This document shows positions 23,585 to 33,066 of a DNA stretch of 64,000 bases, piece by piece; position 1 is the stretch's first letter, and every line of letters begins with the position of its first letter. The translations under genes were made by a program, and so were the position numbers. The notes beneath the pieces were generated by a model. The model was not told where the DNA came from. It searched no databases and worked only from the letters and a program-made list of their open reading frames with translations. The stretch is from Oscillatoriales cyanobacterium (GTDB taxonomy: Bacteria; Cyanobacteriota; Cyanobacteriia; Cyanobacteriales; Microcoleaceae), in assembly GCA_004293365.1 (NCBI GenBank), contig RDYN01000019.1, positions 19,176 through 83,175 on the forward strand, in the 5' to 3' direction.

Positions 23585-24685
23585 TTAGCTTGCTTGTGCC
23601 TTCGGAAGAAACATTTTTTCAACAACATTTTTCCGCAGATAAACTGTCAAAGGTTTTTCGATCAAAGAGTAGAATAGGCAGCCGACAACTACGGCCAACA
23701 ATGCCACTAGAGCCGGGGCAAAGAAACCGTCGAAATATTTTCCTAAATTTGCCTTTTGCACAATTTTTGTAGCCGCTGATATCACCGGACTGTGGATCAG
23801 AAATATTGAATAGGAGGCATCGCCCAAGAAGATTAAAAAATAAGGAATTCTCGGAGAATCCTTGAGGTCGATCGAGGTAGAACCAATTATTAATAAAGCT
23901 GCCAGCACTGCAAAAGTATTGATGCGCTCGAACTCAATGTTGCCCCAAGCCACCAGCAGCGCTAAAATCACATATCCTAAATTTGCTATCCCAAATAATA
24001 TCCATCTGTAATTGGTGATTTTCTTGTTATATTTAAGCACGATATACGCAGCCAAGCCGCCCAAAACAAATTCTAGATTCATATTTCCAAATATTAGATC
24101 CAGCAAGAAAAAAGCGTCGGTAATTTTTACTATTATATCTATTTTCCAAAAATGTAGCATCGTCACAAATAGCCAAGCCGACAGTAGAGGCAAAGACTGT
24201 TTAGGCTTTAGCCAGATAGCTATGCTGAACAATACGTAAAAATATATTTCGTAAACTAACGTCCAACCTACATCCAGAATTGGCTTGTTTTTTTGAGGAA
24301 TCAAGAGCAGCGATAGAATTATCTTGTTCAGAGTTAAATCTTGATTGTTAGCAAAACCGGGAATTACTAAAAAGAAACACAAAACTGTCAGAGTAATTAT
24401 CCAGTAGATCGGGTAAATTCGCACGCAGCGCTTGACTAAAAATGATTTTAACTGGTCTTTTTTGCCGATCGCCGATCGGTGAACGTACACCATGATAAAA
24501 CCGCTCAATACAAAAAAGTAATCAACACCGCTCCACCCAGCCTGAAATAAATTAAAAAAAGTAACTTGATTTAATCTTTCGGTGCTCATCTGGTTGACGT
24601 GAAACATTACCACCAATAAAGCCGCAATCCCTCGATAAACTTGCAAGAGATTAAGCTTTTTGTGAGGAGTTGAACCCTTTGTCAT
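23585..24685 (-). CDS. Acyltransferase 3 family membrane protein
   Basis: This 366-residue polytopic protein of the OafA/NodX type transfers acyl groups, often acetyl, to sugars of surface polysaccharides. The motif LNLLQVYRGIAALLVVMFHV near the start and FVLSGFIMVYV are diagnostic, and about ten hydrophobic segments follow. Met at 24685 was chosen because it starts just before the conserved YRG motif and has AAGG upstream; an upstream Met at 24730 would overlap the divergent promoter. The substrate is unknown, and it could modify exopolysaccharide from the distant cluster. Confidence 0.88.
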   Translation of the reverse strand: MTKGSTPHKKLNLLQVYRGIAALLVVMFHVNQMSTERLNQVTFFNLFQAGWSGVDYFFVLSGFIMVYVHRSAIGKKDQLKSFLVKRCVRIYPIYWIITLTVLCFFLVIPGFANNQDLTLNKIILSLLLIPQKNKPILDVGWTLVYEIYFYVLFSIAIWLKPKQSLPLLSAWLFVTMLHFWKIDIIVKITDAFFLLDLIFGNMNLEFVLGGLAAYIVLKYNKKITNYRWILFGIANLGYVILALLVAWGNIEFERINTFAVLAALLIIGSTSIDLKDSPRIPYFLIFLGDASYSIFLIHSPVISAATKIVQKANLGKYFDGFFAPALVALLAVVVGCLFYSLIEKPLTVYLRKNVVEKMFLPKAQAS

Positions 24686-24803
24686 GAGAAAATACCTTGT
24701 TCGAGAGTGGCAGTTGGGCTTGCTACTCAACTATAGTCAACGCCCCCAACATAGTCAACACAATAAACACTATAATATAACTTTACACTTTTTTCATAAA
24801 GTT

Positions 24804-27119
24804 GTGCAAGAAGACTTCCGACTGATTGTTGACTTAGTTCTAGTTCTCGCTGCTGCCGCAGCAGGAGGACTATTTGCATCGCTGTTGCGACAGCCGGTAA
24901 TTCTCGGATACCTTCTGGGAGGGATCGTAGTTGGGCCGGCCGGTTTGGGGCTGATTAAAGAATTAATTCAGGTAGACACCCTGGCTGAATTTGGCGTTGC
25001 TTTTCTGTTGTTTGCTTTGGGAGTAGAGTTTTCATTCGCCGAACTAAATCGAGTTAAAGCAATTAGTCTGGGCGGTGGGGGCTTGCAAATTGTGCTGACG
25101 ATCGCCATTACTACTGCAATTTCCTTGGGCGTAGGCTGGGTAGACTCGCCCGCCCAAGGGGTGTTTTTAGGGGCGATCCTGTCGCTTTCTTCGACGGCGG
25201 TTGTACTCAAATGCTTGATGGAACGCAATGAAGGCGGTACTTCCCACGGGCAAGTCATGCTGGGAATCTTGGTAGTCCAAGATTTGGCCTTGGGGCTCAT
25301 GCTGGCTGTTTTGCCGGCCCTCAATCAGCCCGCAGAGGCGATCGGCATGACGGTAGTCTGGGCCCTGGTGCGGATCGGCTTATTTGCTGCCGGTGCAGTC
25401 GCCGCGGGCATTTGGATCGTACCGCAGTTGCTGCGCTACCTCGCGAAAACAGAAAGCCGGGAACTGTTTTTGCTGGGAGTTGTGGTTTTGGCTTTAAGCA
25501 TTGCGCTGCTGACAGAATATTTGGGTTTCTCGATCGAGATGGGCGCATTTGTGGCGGGTTTAATGATTTCGGAGGTGGAATATGCTGACCAAACTCTAAC
25601 TTATGTAGAGCCTTTGCGAGATATTTTTGCATCCTTATTTTTTGTTACCATCGGAATGTTAATCGACCCGTTTTTTCTCTGGAACCATCTAGAATTAATC
25701 CTGGGACTCGTATTTTTAGTATTTGTCGGCAAATTTTTGATTGTAACGCCGATCGTCCGATTATTTGGCTATCCCCTAAAAACAGCATTAATCGCAGGTT
25801 TGGGCTTAGCTCAAATCGGAGAATTCTCCTTTGTGCTCGCTAGTTCCGGCCAAGCTATGGGACTGGTTTCGCGAAACGTTTACCTATTAATTTTAGGAAC
25901 GACAGCAGTCACCCTTGTGCTGACGCCGTTTGTATTGAGAAGCGTGCCGCAGTTATTCAAGTGGGCGGAAAATTTCGGGCCGATTCAGCGCTATTTTGAC
26001 GAAACATCTCAACCTGTCGAAATAGCTGAAACTTTGCCGGAACAAAATCATGTGGTGATTTGCGGCTACGGGCGAGTTGGCAGAAATTTAGTCAAAATGC
26101 TGCAAAGTCGCAACTGTTCAATGGTGGTAATCGACGAGTCGGAAAGCAGAATTCAAGAGTGCAGAGTGTCAGGAATTCCTTACATTTACGGGAATGCTGC
26201 CAGCTTGCACGTATTGGAAGCCGCCGGGGTGGAACGGGCCGCATCAATGGCGATTACTCTTCCCGATCCCATGAGCACTCGCTTGTGTCTGAAACGGGCT
26301 TTAGAATTAGTCCCGGATTTGGATATTGTGGTGCGGGCAAACAAAGATAAAGATATTGAATTGCTTTACCAACTCGGGGCTTGGGAAGTTGTGCAGCCGG
26401 AGTTTGAGGCTAGTTTAGAACTGTCGGCCCACTTGCTGGCTGGGATGGGTTTGTCAGCAATGGCAATTGGGCGGGAAGTCCAGCAAATTCGCAGCAGCCG
26501 CTATCTGGAATTGCGCCCAGCGCGGGAACCTTTGGCGGTTTCGCGGGATTTGAAAGTGGCGGTTCGAGATATGAACAGCGAGTGGTACAATTTGCCGTCG
26601 GGTTCTCCCATCGCTGGGATGACTCTGGAAGAAACTAACTTGCGGCAGTTGACAGGGGTCAGCGTGATGGCGATCGTCCGCGAAGATGGCGAGGAAATTG
26701 ATTATCCTAACGGGAAGGCTGCTTTGGAGTCGGGCGATCGACTTTTGGTAGTCGGTGAACCGGAAGAATTGATCAGTTTTGAGTTGCTGGCGAAGGGCGA
26801 AGTTGCAGTCCCCGAGGGCGACAGTTCTTGTCAGTGGCTGAGGCTGCCAGCAAACAGCCCTTGGGTGAATCAAAAACTGTCAGAGGTAGATTTGCTGACT
26901 CAGTACGGGGTGCAGGTGCGGGCGATCCGCCGGGAAGGGAAGTTTACTCGCTGGCCTGACGGAACTACCGATTTGCAAGAGGGCGATCGTTTGCTGCTGT
27001 GCGGGGGCTTCTACGAGCTCGGTTTGATGCAGCGGACGGCCTCGCCTCCGGTGCCGCAACCTGCGTTAAAGCTGCCTTTTGTCACCGCCCAAGTCAGCGA
27101 AAAGCTATTTAGCGATTAG
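24804..27119 (+). CDS. Kef-type cation:proton antiporter with RCK (TrkA-N/C) domains
   Basis: The 771-residue protein has a CPA2 antiporter membrane domain of 11-12 segments (to about residue 385), with GYLLGGIVVGPAGLGLIKE and EMGAFVAGLMISEVEYADQ. A TrkA-N nucleotide-binding domain (VVICGYGRVGRNLVKML) follows, then two TrkA-C modules in the last 200 residues. It is predicted to export K+ or Na+ against H+ with gating by NAD(H). The GTG start is inferred from homologues, which begin near EDFRLIVDLVLVLAAAAAGG. In-frame upstream sequence overlaps the divergent acyltransferase start and is less likely. Confidence 0.88.
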   Translation: MQEDFRLIVDLVLVLAAAAAGGLFASLLRQPVILGYLLGGIVVGPAGLGLIKELIQVDTLAEFGVAFLLFALGVEFSFAELNRVKAISLGGGGLQIVLTIAITTAISLGVGWVDSPAQGVFLGAILSLSSTAVVLKCLMERNEGGTSHGQVMLGILVVQDLALGLMLAVLPALNQPAEAIGMTVVWALVRIGLFAAGAVAAGIWIVPQLLRYLAKTESRELFLLGVVVLALSIALLTEYLGFSIEMGAFVAGLMISEVEYADQTLTYVEPLRDIFASLFFVTIGMLIDPFFLWNHLELILGLVFLVFVGKFLIVTPIVRLFGYPLKTALIAGLGLAQIGEFSFVLASSGQAMGLVSRNVYLLILGTTAVTLVLTPFVLRSVPQLFKWAENFGPIQRYFDETSQPVEIAETLPEQNHVVICGYGRVGRNLVKMLQSRNCSMVVIDESESRIQECRVSGIPYIYGNAASLHVLEAAGVERAASMAITLPDPMSTRLCLKRALELVPDLDIVVRANKDKDIELLYQLGAWEVVQPEFEASLELSAHLLAGMGLSAMAIGREVQQIRSSRYLELRPAREPLAVSRDLKVAVRDMNSEWYNLPSGSPIAGMTLEETNLRQLTGVSVMAIVREDGEEIDYPNGKAALESGDRLLVVGEPEELISFELLAKGEVAVPEGDSSCQWLRLPANSPWVNQKLSEVDLLTQYGVQVRAIRREGKFTRWPDGTTDLQEGDRLLLCGGFYELGLMQRTASPPVPQPALKLPFVTAQVSEKLFSD

Positions 27120-27290
27120 TTAGCGGGCATGGGGCATGGGGCATCGGGCATCGGGCCTTCCCAGGTCATGGGCCTTCCCAGGTCATCGACCAAACAGGTC
27201 ATCGGGCAGGAAAGCAGTGGGCAGTTGACAGTCAACAGTCAACAATGCCCCGTGCCCCATGCCCCATGCCCCATGCCCCATGCCCCACTC
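27120..27290. repeat. GGGCATGGGGCAT and GGCCTTCCCAGGTCAT repeats
   Basis: Short tandem repeats (GCATGGG, CCATGCC and a GGCCTTCCCAGGTCAT unit) fill the gap between convergent genes; no gene is seen. Confidence 0.85.
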
Positions 27291-27503
27291 TCAGGCGTTG
27301 GGTTTGAGATAAGCAATTGCCGATCGCGAGATCAGAATTTGTGTTTCTGAGGGATCTAAGAGGCAAATGCAGTTATGATCCTGCCAAAAAATTCTGCCGG
27401 CTAGCAAGTCACCGGTCATGAGTTTGATTTCTACCTGTTTTTTGTCTTTGATGTAGCTTTGTATTAAGCGAACGCTGGGCAATCCGGTCTCAAATTCTGA
27501 CAT
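27291..27503 (-). CDS. hfq: Cyanobacterial Hfq protein
   Basis: The 70-residue Sm-like protein resembles cyanobacterial Hfq, which diverges from enteric Hfq and in Synechocystis is needed for pilus-based motility, where it binds the pilus ATPase PilB. Recognisable pieces are PSVRLIQSYIKDKKQVEIKL (Sm1) and LDPSETQILISRSAIAYLKP (Sm2). It is one domain with no extension. A repeat-rich gap shared with dapF contains both promoters. Confidence 0.9.
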   Translation of the reverse strand: MSEFETGLPSVRLIQSYIKDKKQVEIKLMTGDLLAGRIFWQDHNCICLLDPSETQILISRSAIAYLKPNA

Positions 27504-27684
27504 AGTGGGAAATGGGTAATTTAGTCATTAGTCATTAGTCATTAGTCATTGGTCATTAGTCATTGGTCATTTTTTGCTATCAACTATCAACTGTCAACCT
27601 GTATGCTGTCAACTGTCAACTGTCAACCTGTATGCTGTCAACTGTCAACTGTCAACTGTCAACTATCAACAGAGGTTTGTTTTT
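27504..27684. repeat. GTCATTA and CTGTCAA heptamer repeats
   Basis: Tandem heptamers GTCATTA/GTCATTG (about 27518-27572) and CTGTCAA-type units (27583-27668) fill the divergent promoter region of hfq and dapF. They create a false N-terminal extension of dapF. Confidence 0.9.
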
Positions 27685-28527
27685 ATGCCGATCGAGTTTG
27701 CGAAGTATCACGGACTGGGCAATGATTTTATTCTGATTGACAACCGCCACTCCTCAGAACCAGTTTTAACGCCAGAACAAGCTGTGTCCATGTGCGATCG
27801 ACATTTTGGGATCGGCGCAGACGGCGCAATCTTTGCTCTTCCCGGTCAAAACGGTACGGACTATACGATGCGGATTTTTAACTCCGACGGTTCGGAACCG
27901 GAAATGTGCGGCAACGGGATTCGCTGTTTGGCTAAGTTTATCGCCGATTTGGAAGGTGAGAAGGCAAAAACTGAGTATCGCATCCACACTCTGGCGGGTG
28001 TGATTAGCCCCGAATTGCGATCGGACGGTCAGGTTAAGGTGGATATGGGACTTCCCCGGCTGCTGGCTGCGGAAATTCCGACAACTTTGGCGACACCGGA
28101 TGTCAAAGTGATAGATGTGCCGATCGAAGTTGCCGGTAAATCTTGGTCTGTTACCTGCGTCAGCATGGGAAATCCTCACTGCATTACCTTTGTAGACGAT
28201 GTTTCGGCTGTGGCTTTGGAAACTGTCGGCCCTCAATTTGAACACCACCCAGCTTTCCCGCAGCGTACAAATACCGAATTTATTCAAGTTATGCGACGGG
28301 ACTACGTAAAAATGCGGGTGTGGGAAAGAGGCGCAGGTGTTACTCTAGCTTGTGGGACTGGTGCTTGTGCTGCTGTGGTGGCTGGGGTGTTGGTCGGAAA
28401 GTGCGATCGGACAACTGCTGTTGAACTTCCCGGTGGCGTTTTGGAAATCGAATGGGCTGAAGTTTCTGGGCGGATTTACATGACGGGGCCGGCACAGCAA
28501 GTATTTAGTGGTTCTCTTAGTCATTAG
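27685..28527 (+). CDS. dapF: Diaminopimelate epimerase
   Basis: DapF interconverts LL- and meso-diaminopimelate for lysine and peptidoglycan synthesis. The 280-residue protein carries both catalytic cysteines in [10 protein letters not shown] and [11 protein letters not shown], and the start [18 protein letters not shown] is diagnostic. The ATG at 27685 is preceded by AGAGG; upstream in-frame sequence is tandem repeat. A plausible partner in the pathway, a DapL-like aminotransferase, lies 3 kb away on the opposite strand. Confidence 0.97.
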   Translation: MPIEFAKYHGLGNDFILIDNRHSSEPVLTPEQAVSMCDRHFGIGADGAIFALPGQNGTDYTMRIFNSDGSEPEMCGNGIRCLAKFIADLEGEKAKTEYRIHTLAGVISPELRSDGQVKVDMGLPRLLAAEIPTTLATPDVKVIDVPIEVAGKSWSVTCVSMGNPHCITFVDDVSAVALETVGPQFEHHPAFPQRTNTEFIQVMRRDYVKMRVWERGAGVTLACGTGACAAVVAGVLVGKCDRTTAVELPGGVLEIEWAEVSGRIYMTGPAQQVFSGSLSH

Positions 28528-28965
28528 TCACCAGTCATTAGTCATTGGTCAAACAGATCATTGGTCATTAGTCATCGGTCAGAAGGAGTTTTTTGTAGAA
28601 TTGACAAACAAGAAAAATTATTGAATTCAAAATTATTCTTTAATTCTTTAAGTATGAAAAATGCTCAATGACTAATGCCTTGCGCTTTTTGAAGTCATTA
28701 ACCCAAGACTGATTACTAATGACCAATGACCAATGACCAATGACCAATGACCAATGACCAATGACCAATGACTAATATCGTGTCCTGTCGAGCGATCGCG
28801 ATAAGTCAGGTTCGTAGTGTGGACTTTAGTCCGCATTTAGGGAGCGGACACCAGGACGCACTACGAACCTTTTTATTACTGGTAATCGACCGGACATGAT
28901 ATAGGCCTGAATTCTAAAATCTAAAATCTAAAATCTAAAATCTAAAATCAAGTAGGTGGATGTGC
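28528..28965. repeat. Heptamer repeats and GTAGTG-family inverted repeat
   Basis: GTCATTA/ACCAATG heptamers flank the region (28528-28580, 28722-28772). A nested inverted-repeat element lies at 28775-28902 with outer arms ATATCGTGTCCTGTCGA and TCGACCGGACATGATAT. Its inner arms GGTTCGTAGTGTGGACTTTAG and AGTGCG...CACTACGAACC are imperfect, with the right inner arm altered. AATCTAA repeats (28916-28950) precede the next gene. No gene is seen. Confidence 0.85.
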
Positions 28966-30108
28966 ATGGCTGGAGGTATTTATCTGATTCAGGACGACGA
29001 CAGGCTGGTAGAAATGATGGAACAGCCCTACGACTCGGAAGACCAGTTACAAGACTTGCTTGTAACTTATCCTAATCTGATTGCCGGAGATCAAATCGAT
29101 CGCGCGACGGCGCGGAAGTGGCTGTTAATTTCACGGGAATCAGTGCCCACCGATGAGGAAACTGCCGTCCAGTGGTCGCTGGATCACTTGTTTCTCGACC
29201 AAAATGCAGTTCCTACTTTGGTGGATGTCAGACGCACTTCTAATACTGGACTCCGGCAAAAAGTTTTAGGTCAGTCGATCGACTATGCTGCTAATGCGTT
29301 GGTTTATTGGCCGATCGATTCAATTATTGCTCTGTTTGAAGCCAATTGTCGCGATCGGGGCCGCGATCCCGAACAGATTTTTGAAGAGTTTCTCGGTGCG
29401 GATGCTAATGAAGATTTATTTTGGCAGAAAGTTAAAACTAATTTGCAAGCCGGTAAAATTCGCTTAGTATTTGTAGCAGACGAGATTTCCGCTGAAATGC
29501 GCCGAGTTGTGGAATTTCTCAACGAACAAATGGACCCGGTTGAAGTTTTGGCCCTGGAAATTAAGCAGTATGTAAGTGAGGACGGTTTGAGAACCTTGGT
29601 TCCCAGAGTGATCGGTCAGACAGCCGAAGCACAGCAGAAAAAATCGAACGCAATGCGCGAAAGAAGGCGCTGGGATGAATCGTCATTTTTTGCGGAAATC
29701 AAAGCCAGACAAGGCGCGGACGAGGCGCAAATGGCAAGATCCATATACCTTTGGGCAAAAAGTCAAGAACCCGAAATTCAAATCCATTGGGGAACGGGGG
29801 ACACCTACGGTGGTTTCGCGGCTCAATTGCATCACAGGGGCAGAAAACCATATCATTTATTCACTGTAGATATTGCTGGCAGAATGGAGATTTCTGCTGA
29901 CAATTACGGTTCCCAACCGCCATTTAATGCTGAACCAAATTGGCTGGAATTGAGAAGTAAACTGAGTTCGATCGGTCTCTCGCTACCTACTGAACCGGGC
30001 GAGAGAAGGTCGCCGAGTCTGGCTTTATCTACTTTGGAAGACGAATTTGCCCTCCAGCAAGTTATGGAAACGTTTAATTGGGCGATCGAACAAATTAAAA
30101 CGTTATAG
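28966..30108 (+). CDS. PD-(D/E)XK nuclease-fold protein with altered active site
   Basis: This 380-residue protein has an N-terminal half resembling a bacterial family of restriction-endonuclease-like proteins. WSLDHLFLDQNAVPTLVDVR is followed by GLRQKVLGQSIDYAANALVY. In the relatives I remember the second strand ends E-V-K; here it is DVRR, so the catalytic Lys is Arg and Glu is Asp. The second half (residues about 240-380) is uncharacterised, with IQIHWGTGDTYGGFAAQLHH. AGGTGG precedes the ATG at 28966 at good spacing, so it is preferred over the Met two codons upstream. A decayed copy of its 3' end is repeated downstream. Confidence 0.65.
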   Translation: MAGGIYLIQDDDRLVEMMEQPYDSEDQLQDLLVTYPNLIAGDQIDRATARKWLLISRESVPTDEETAVQWSLDHLFLDQNAVPTLVDVRRTSNTGLRQKVLGQSIDYAANALVYWPIDSIIALFEANCRDRGRDPEQIFEEFLGADANEDLFWQKVKTNLQAGKIRLVFVADEISAEMRRVVEFLNEQMDPVEVLALEIKQYVSEDGLRTLVPRVIGQTAEAQQKKSNAMRERRRWDESSFFAEIKARQGADEAQMARSIYLWAKSQEPEIQIHWGTGDTYGGFAAQLHHRGRKPYHLFTVDIAGRMEISADNYGSQPPFNAEPNWLELRSKLSSIGLSLPTEPGERRSPSLALSTLEDEFALQQVMETFNWAIEQIKTL

Positions 30109-30367
30109 TCATTAGTAATCTGTACGGTTTGTAGTGAGGACTTTAGTCCTCTGAATTATCAGGACTAAAGTCCTCACTACCAACCAATCTTATTAAAAGT
30201 AATTGACCGAACATCCTATGAATCCTGACTATCGAGAAAATTAAAACATTATAATCATGAGTCATTTGTACGGTTTGTAGTGAGGACTTTAGTCCTAGTC
30301 ATGGATGCGGACTAAAGTCCTCACTACAAACCAATCTTATTAGGAGTAATTGACCGGACATAATATG
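30085..30367. repeat. Tandem duplication carrying a gene 3' end and an inverted repeat
   Basis: Two copies of a 146-bp unit start at 30085 and 30231. Each contains the last codons of the upstream gene, then GTACGGTTTGTAGTGAGGAC and its inverted partner, then AATTGACCG(A/G)ACAT. The second copy still reads IEKIKTL and a stop where the gene reads IEQIKTL and a stop. Confidence 0.85.
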
Positions 30368-30396
30368 ACTGATGACCAATGACTAATGACTATTGA

Positions 30397-31581
30397 CTAT
30401 TGATAGCGAATGTTTGCTTGTTTCAAGCGGCGCAAAGCTTCTCCCAGTCGATCGCAATCTGCAATCAAACTAACCCTAACATATCCTTCGCCGCCAGGGC
30501 CGAAAGCATTACCAGGAGTAACAACAACACCCGTTTGCTGCAAAACATTCAGCGCAAAATCAGTCGAACTCATGCCCGGAGTGCAAGGAACCCAAAGATA
30601 CATTGCAGCCAAAGGTTTGGGAATATTCCACCCCAATTCGGCCAATCCTTCAACCATAAAATCGCGGCGAGTGCGATAGCGTTGCTGGACTTCGTGCAAG
30701 TAACTGTCAGGTAATTGCAGCCCTGTTTCTGCTGCTGCTTGCAAGGCGGAAAATATGCCGTAATCTAAGTTAGTTTTTAAAGTGCGCAAACCTTGAATTA
30801 TCCGGCTGTTTCCAACTACAAAACCGACTCGCCAGCCGGCCATATTGTAGGTTTTTGACATGGTGTGAAATTCAACGCCGATTTCTTTTCCGCCGGGAAT
30901 TTCTAATAAACTTGTCGGTTGATAGCCGTCAAAGGCTAATTCCGCATAACACAAATCGTGAACCAGCAAGATTTGATGTTTGTGCGCGAAAGCCACAATA
31001 TCTTTATAAAATTCGCGGGGGGCCGTTGCTCCGGTCGGATTGCTGGGATAATTAAAGTAGAGTATTTTGGCTTGTTCGGCTACGCTGTCGGGAATGGAAC
31101 CTAGGTCAATTACCCAGTCATTTTCCGGTTTGAGGATAATGTTGTGAACTTTGGCACCGGCGATAATCGGGCCGCGAAATAATACCGGATAAGCGGGACT
31201 CGGTACTAATACTAAGTCGCCGGGATTGATATAGGCGATCGCAAAATGCGCTAAACCTTCTTTAGAACCCAATAAAGGTAATGCTTCGCCTTCTGGATCG
31301 AGTTCGACATTGTAGCGGCGGCTGTACCATTTGGTAATTGTACGGCGAAAACTGGCAGTTCCTTCAAAGGGCGGATAGCCGTGATTTGCAGGATTTTGGA
31401 TAGCTGCGATGGCGGCTTCTACTACCGGTTGCGGAGTCGCACCGTCGGGGTTTCCCATTCCTAAGTCTATTAAATCTAGTCCTTGTTCGCGGGCGCGGGC
31501 TTTGAGTTCGTCGAGACGGGCAAATACGTAGGGCGGTAGTTTTTGCAACCTGTCAGCAGGGCTAATCCAATCCAAAGTCAT
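30397..31581 (-). CDS. PLP-dependent class I/II aminotransferase (DapL-like)
   Basis: The 394-residue aminotransferase carries the PLP lysine in HTMSKTYNMAGWRVGF, the Asp in LLVHDLCYAEL and an Arg near the C-terminus in GEGYVRVSLIAD. The closest remembered relatives are cyanobacterial proteins annotated as LL-diaminopimelate or aspartate aminotransferase. The presence of dapF 3 kb away fits the DapL route of lysine synthesis. Substrate specificity cannot be read from the sequence, and an alanine or aspartate aminotransferase is equally possible. It is a single gene flanked by repeats. Confidence 0.85.
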   Translation of the reverse strand: MTLDWISPADRLQKLPPYVFARLDELKARAREQGLDLIDLGMGNPDGATPQPVVEAAIAAIQNPANHGYPPFEGTASFRRTITKWYSRRYNVELDPEGEALPLLGSKEGLAHFAIAYINPGDLVLVPSPAYPVLFRGPIIAGAKVHNIILKPENDWVIDLGSIPDSVAEQAKILYFNYPSNPTGATAPREFYKDIVAFAHKHQILLVHDLCYAELAFDGYQPTSLLEIPGGKEIGVEFHTMSKTYNMAGWRVGFVVGNSRIIQGLRTLKTNLDYGIFSALQAAAETGLQLPDSYLHEVQQRYRTRRDFMVEGLAELGWNIPKPLAAMYLWVPCTPGMSSTDFALNVLQQTGVVVTPGNAFGPGGEGYVRVSLIADCDRLGEALRRLKQANIRYQ

Positions 31582-31920
31582 TTGTTTTTTGTCACTTGTC
31601 AGTTTTCCTGGTTCGTAGTCAGGACTTCAGTCCGCAAGTTAGTAGTGAGGACTGAAGCATTGGTGTCAACATTAACCCGAAATACCGCCAGGGGTTTAAA
31701 CCCCTGGCTAATATCCCAAGTCCTCTAAAAGAGGACTAATGAATTACTCAGTCCTCTTTTAGAGGACTGTCTTCTTTGAGGCAGGGGTTTGCAACCCCTG
31801 CTTTAAGAGCGGGTGTGACGATAAGTTGACACTAACAGGATTTCAGTCCTTCCAACACAGCCTTTACAGGACTAAAGTCCTTACTACAAACCTTACTTAC
31901 AAACCTTACTACAAAATGTT
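31582..31920. repeat. Nested inverted-repeat elements
   Basis: An outer GTAGTGAGGACTTCAG-family element (about 31608-31910) is interrupted by a second element at 31662-31834 that has its own terminal repeats (GGTGTCAAC...GTTGACACT). Inside are four hairpins: GCCAGGGGTTT-AAACCCCTGGC (31687-31708), two AGTCCTCTAAAAGAGGACT types (31720-31738, 31751-31769) and GCAGGGGTTTGCAACCCCTGC (31783-31803). No gene is present. Confidence 0.8.
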
Positions 31921-33066
31921 TTAATTCTTGATTTTCAATTCTCCCACAGGTGCGGTGGTAGAAACCATCGCCGCCATTAATTGTTCGGGAACGACTTTAA
32001 ATGGCAGTCTGTGGATGTCGGAATTGGGATTGCACGCTATTTGAGCGGCGCGCTGCAATTCTGTTAGGCTAACGTCTCCGAGTCCTAAGTCCTCTAAAGT
32101 TTGGGGCAATCCAATCTCGGCGTAGAATTTTAGCAGTTGCTGTCTGGCGGTGGCTGCGAGTTGATTGTTTTGCAGAATTTCTTCTAGCCGCAGTTGCACT
32201 AAAATGCCGTAGGCAACTTTTTCGCCGTGCAATGTGCCGTGACTTGCTAATAGATGAGTTAGGCCGTTGTGGACGGCGTGGGCGGCGACGGTGCGACATT
32301 GGGCTCCGCCGATGCCGCCGATTACTCCTGCTAGCAATACGGCGGCGTCTGTGACTTCTTGCCAGGTTTCGCTACCGGGTTCTTTGAGGGCGGCGGCTGA
32401 TTTTTGGAATAAAATATCGCGCAGGATTCTAGCTTGTTGGACTGCGGAAATAATCATGGTTTGTTCCGAGTGTCCGCTGCTGACTGATGCTTCGTACCAT
32501 TTGGCGATCGCATCTCCAATTCCTGCTACTAATGTCCGCTCAGGTGCTGTTTGAATTAAGCCGTAGTCGAGTATCAATAAATCGGGACATCTGGCTAATG
32601 TGACATCGTATTGGAATGCACCTTGTTCGGAATAAATGTTAGAAAGTGCTGTCCAAGCGGCACAGGTTGCTGCTGATGTGGGTATGGTGACGATCGCCAT
32701 TTTGCACTGATGGGCGAGGAGTTTGGCTGCATCCAAGGCTTTGCCGCCGCCGACGCCGATGATGAAGTCGGCTTTGTGGGTTTGGACGGCTGCGCGGAGG
32801 GTTTCGAGGCTGGTTTCGCTGCAATCTTTGCCGTAGGCTGTGTGGGCGGATTCTAACTGCTGCTGTTCGAGGATTGGTTGCAGGTATGGTTGGGCGGCGG
32901 CTAGGGAGTTGCTACCGCCGACGATTAGGGGCCGCTTTCCGAAACGGGCGATCGCATCTCCGGCTTGTGATAGAGCGTTTTGACCCCGCAATACACAGGC
33001 TGGAGCAATTGTCAAGGAATAAATTGCAGTTGCGGTGGTAGTTTTGGTGCTTTGGGTTTGAGTCAT
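31921..33066 (-). CDS. GldA-like iron/zinc-dependent alcohol dehydrogenase family protein
   Basis: The 381-residue protein is of the glycerol-dehydrogenase branch of the Fe-ADH family. It has the nucleotide-binding GVGGGKALDAAK and TIPTSAATCAA motifs. The metal ligands are AGIGDAIAKWYE (Asp), VAAHAVHNGLTH (His) and HGTLHGEKVAYG (His), all present. It probably reduces or oxidises a small polyol or aldehyde with NAD(P)H; the substrate is unknown. Runs of Thr/Ala at the N-terminus are a variable extension. Confidence 0.88.
   Translation of the reverse strand: MTQTQSTKTTTATAIYSLTIAPACVLRGQNALSQAGDAIARFGKRPLIVGGSNSLAAAQPYLQPILEQQQLESAHTAYGKDCSETSLETLRAAVQTHKADFIIGVGGGKALDAAKLLAHQCKMAIVTIPTSAATCAAWTALSNIYSEQGAFQYDVTLARCPDLLILDYGLIQTAPERTLVAGIGDAIAKWYEASVSSGHSEQTMIISAVQQARILRDILFQKSAAALKEPGSETWQEVTDAAVLLAGVIGGIGGAQCRTVAAHAVHNGLTHLLASHGTLHGEKVAYGILVQLRLEEILQNNQLAATARQQLLKFYAEIGLPQTLEDLGLGDVSLTELQRAAQIACNPNSDIHRLPFKVVPEQLMAAMVSTTAPVGELKIKN

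Noticed and set aside
24684-24803. 40-residue extension of the Kef-type antiporter
   Set aside because: Overlaps the divergent acyltransferase start and looks like promoter DNA; homologues start near 24804.
27574-27684. Extended start of dapF
   Set aside because: The extra residues come from CTGTCAA heptamer repeats; ATG 27685 has a ribosome site and family start.
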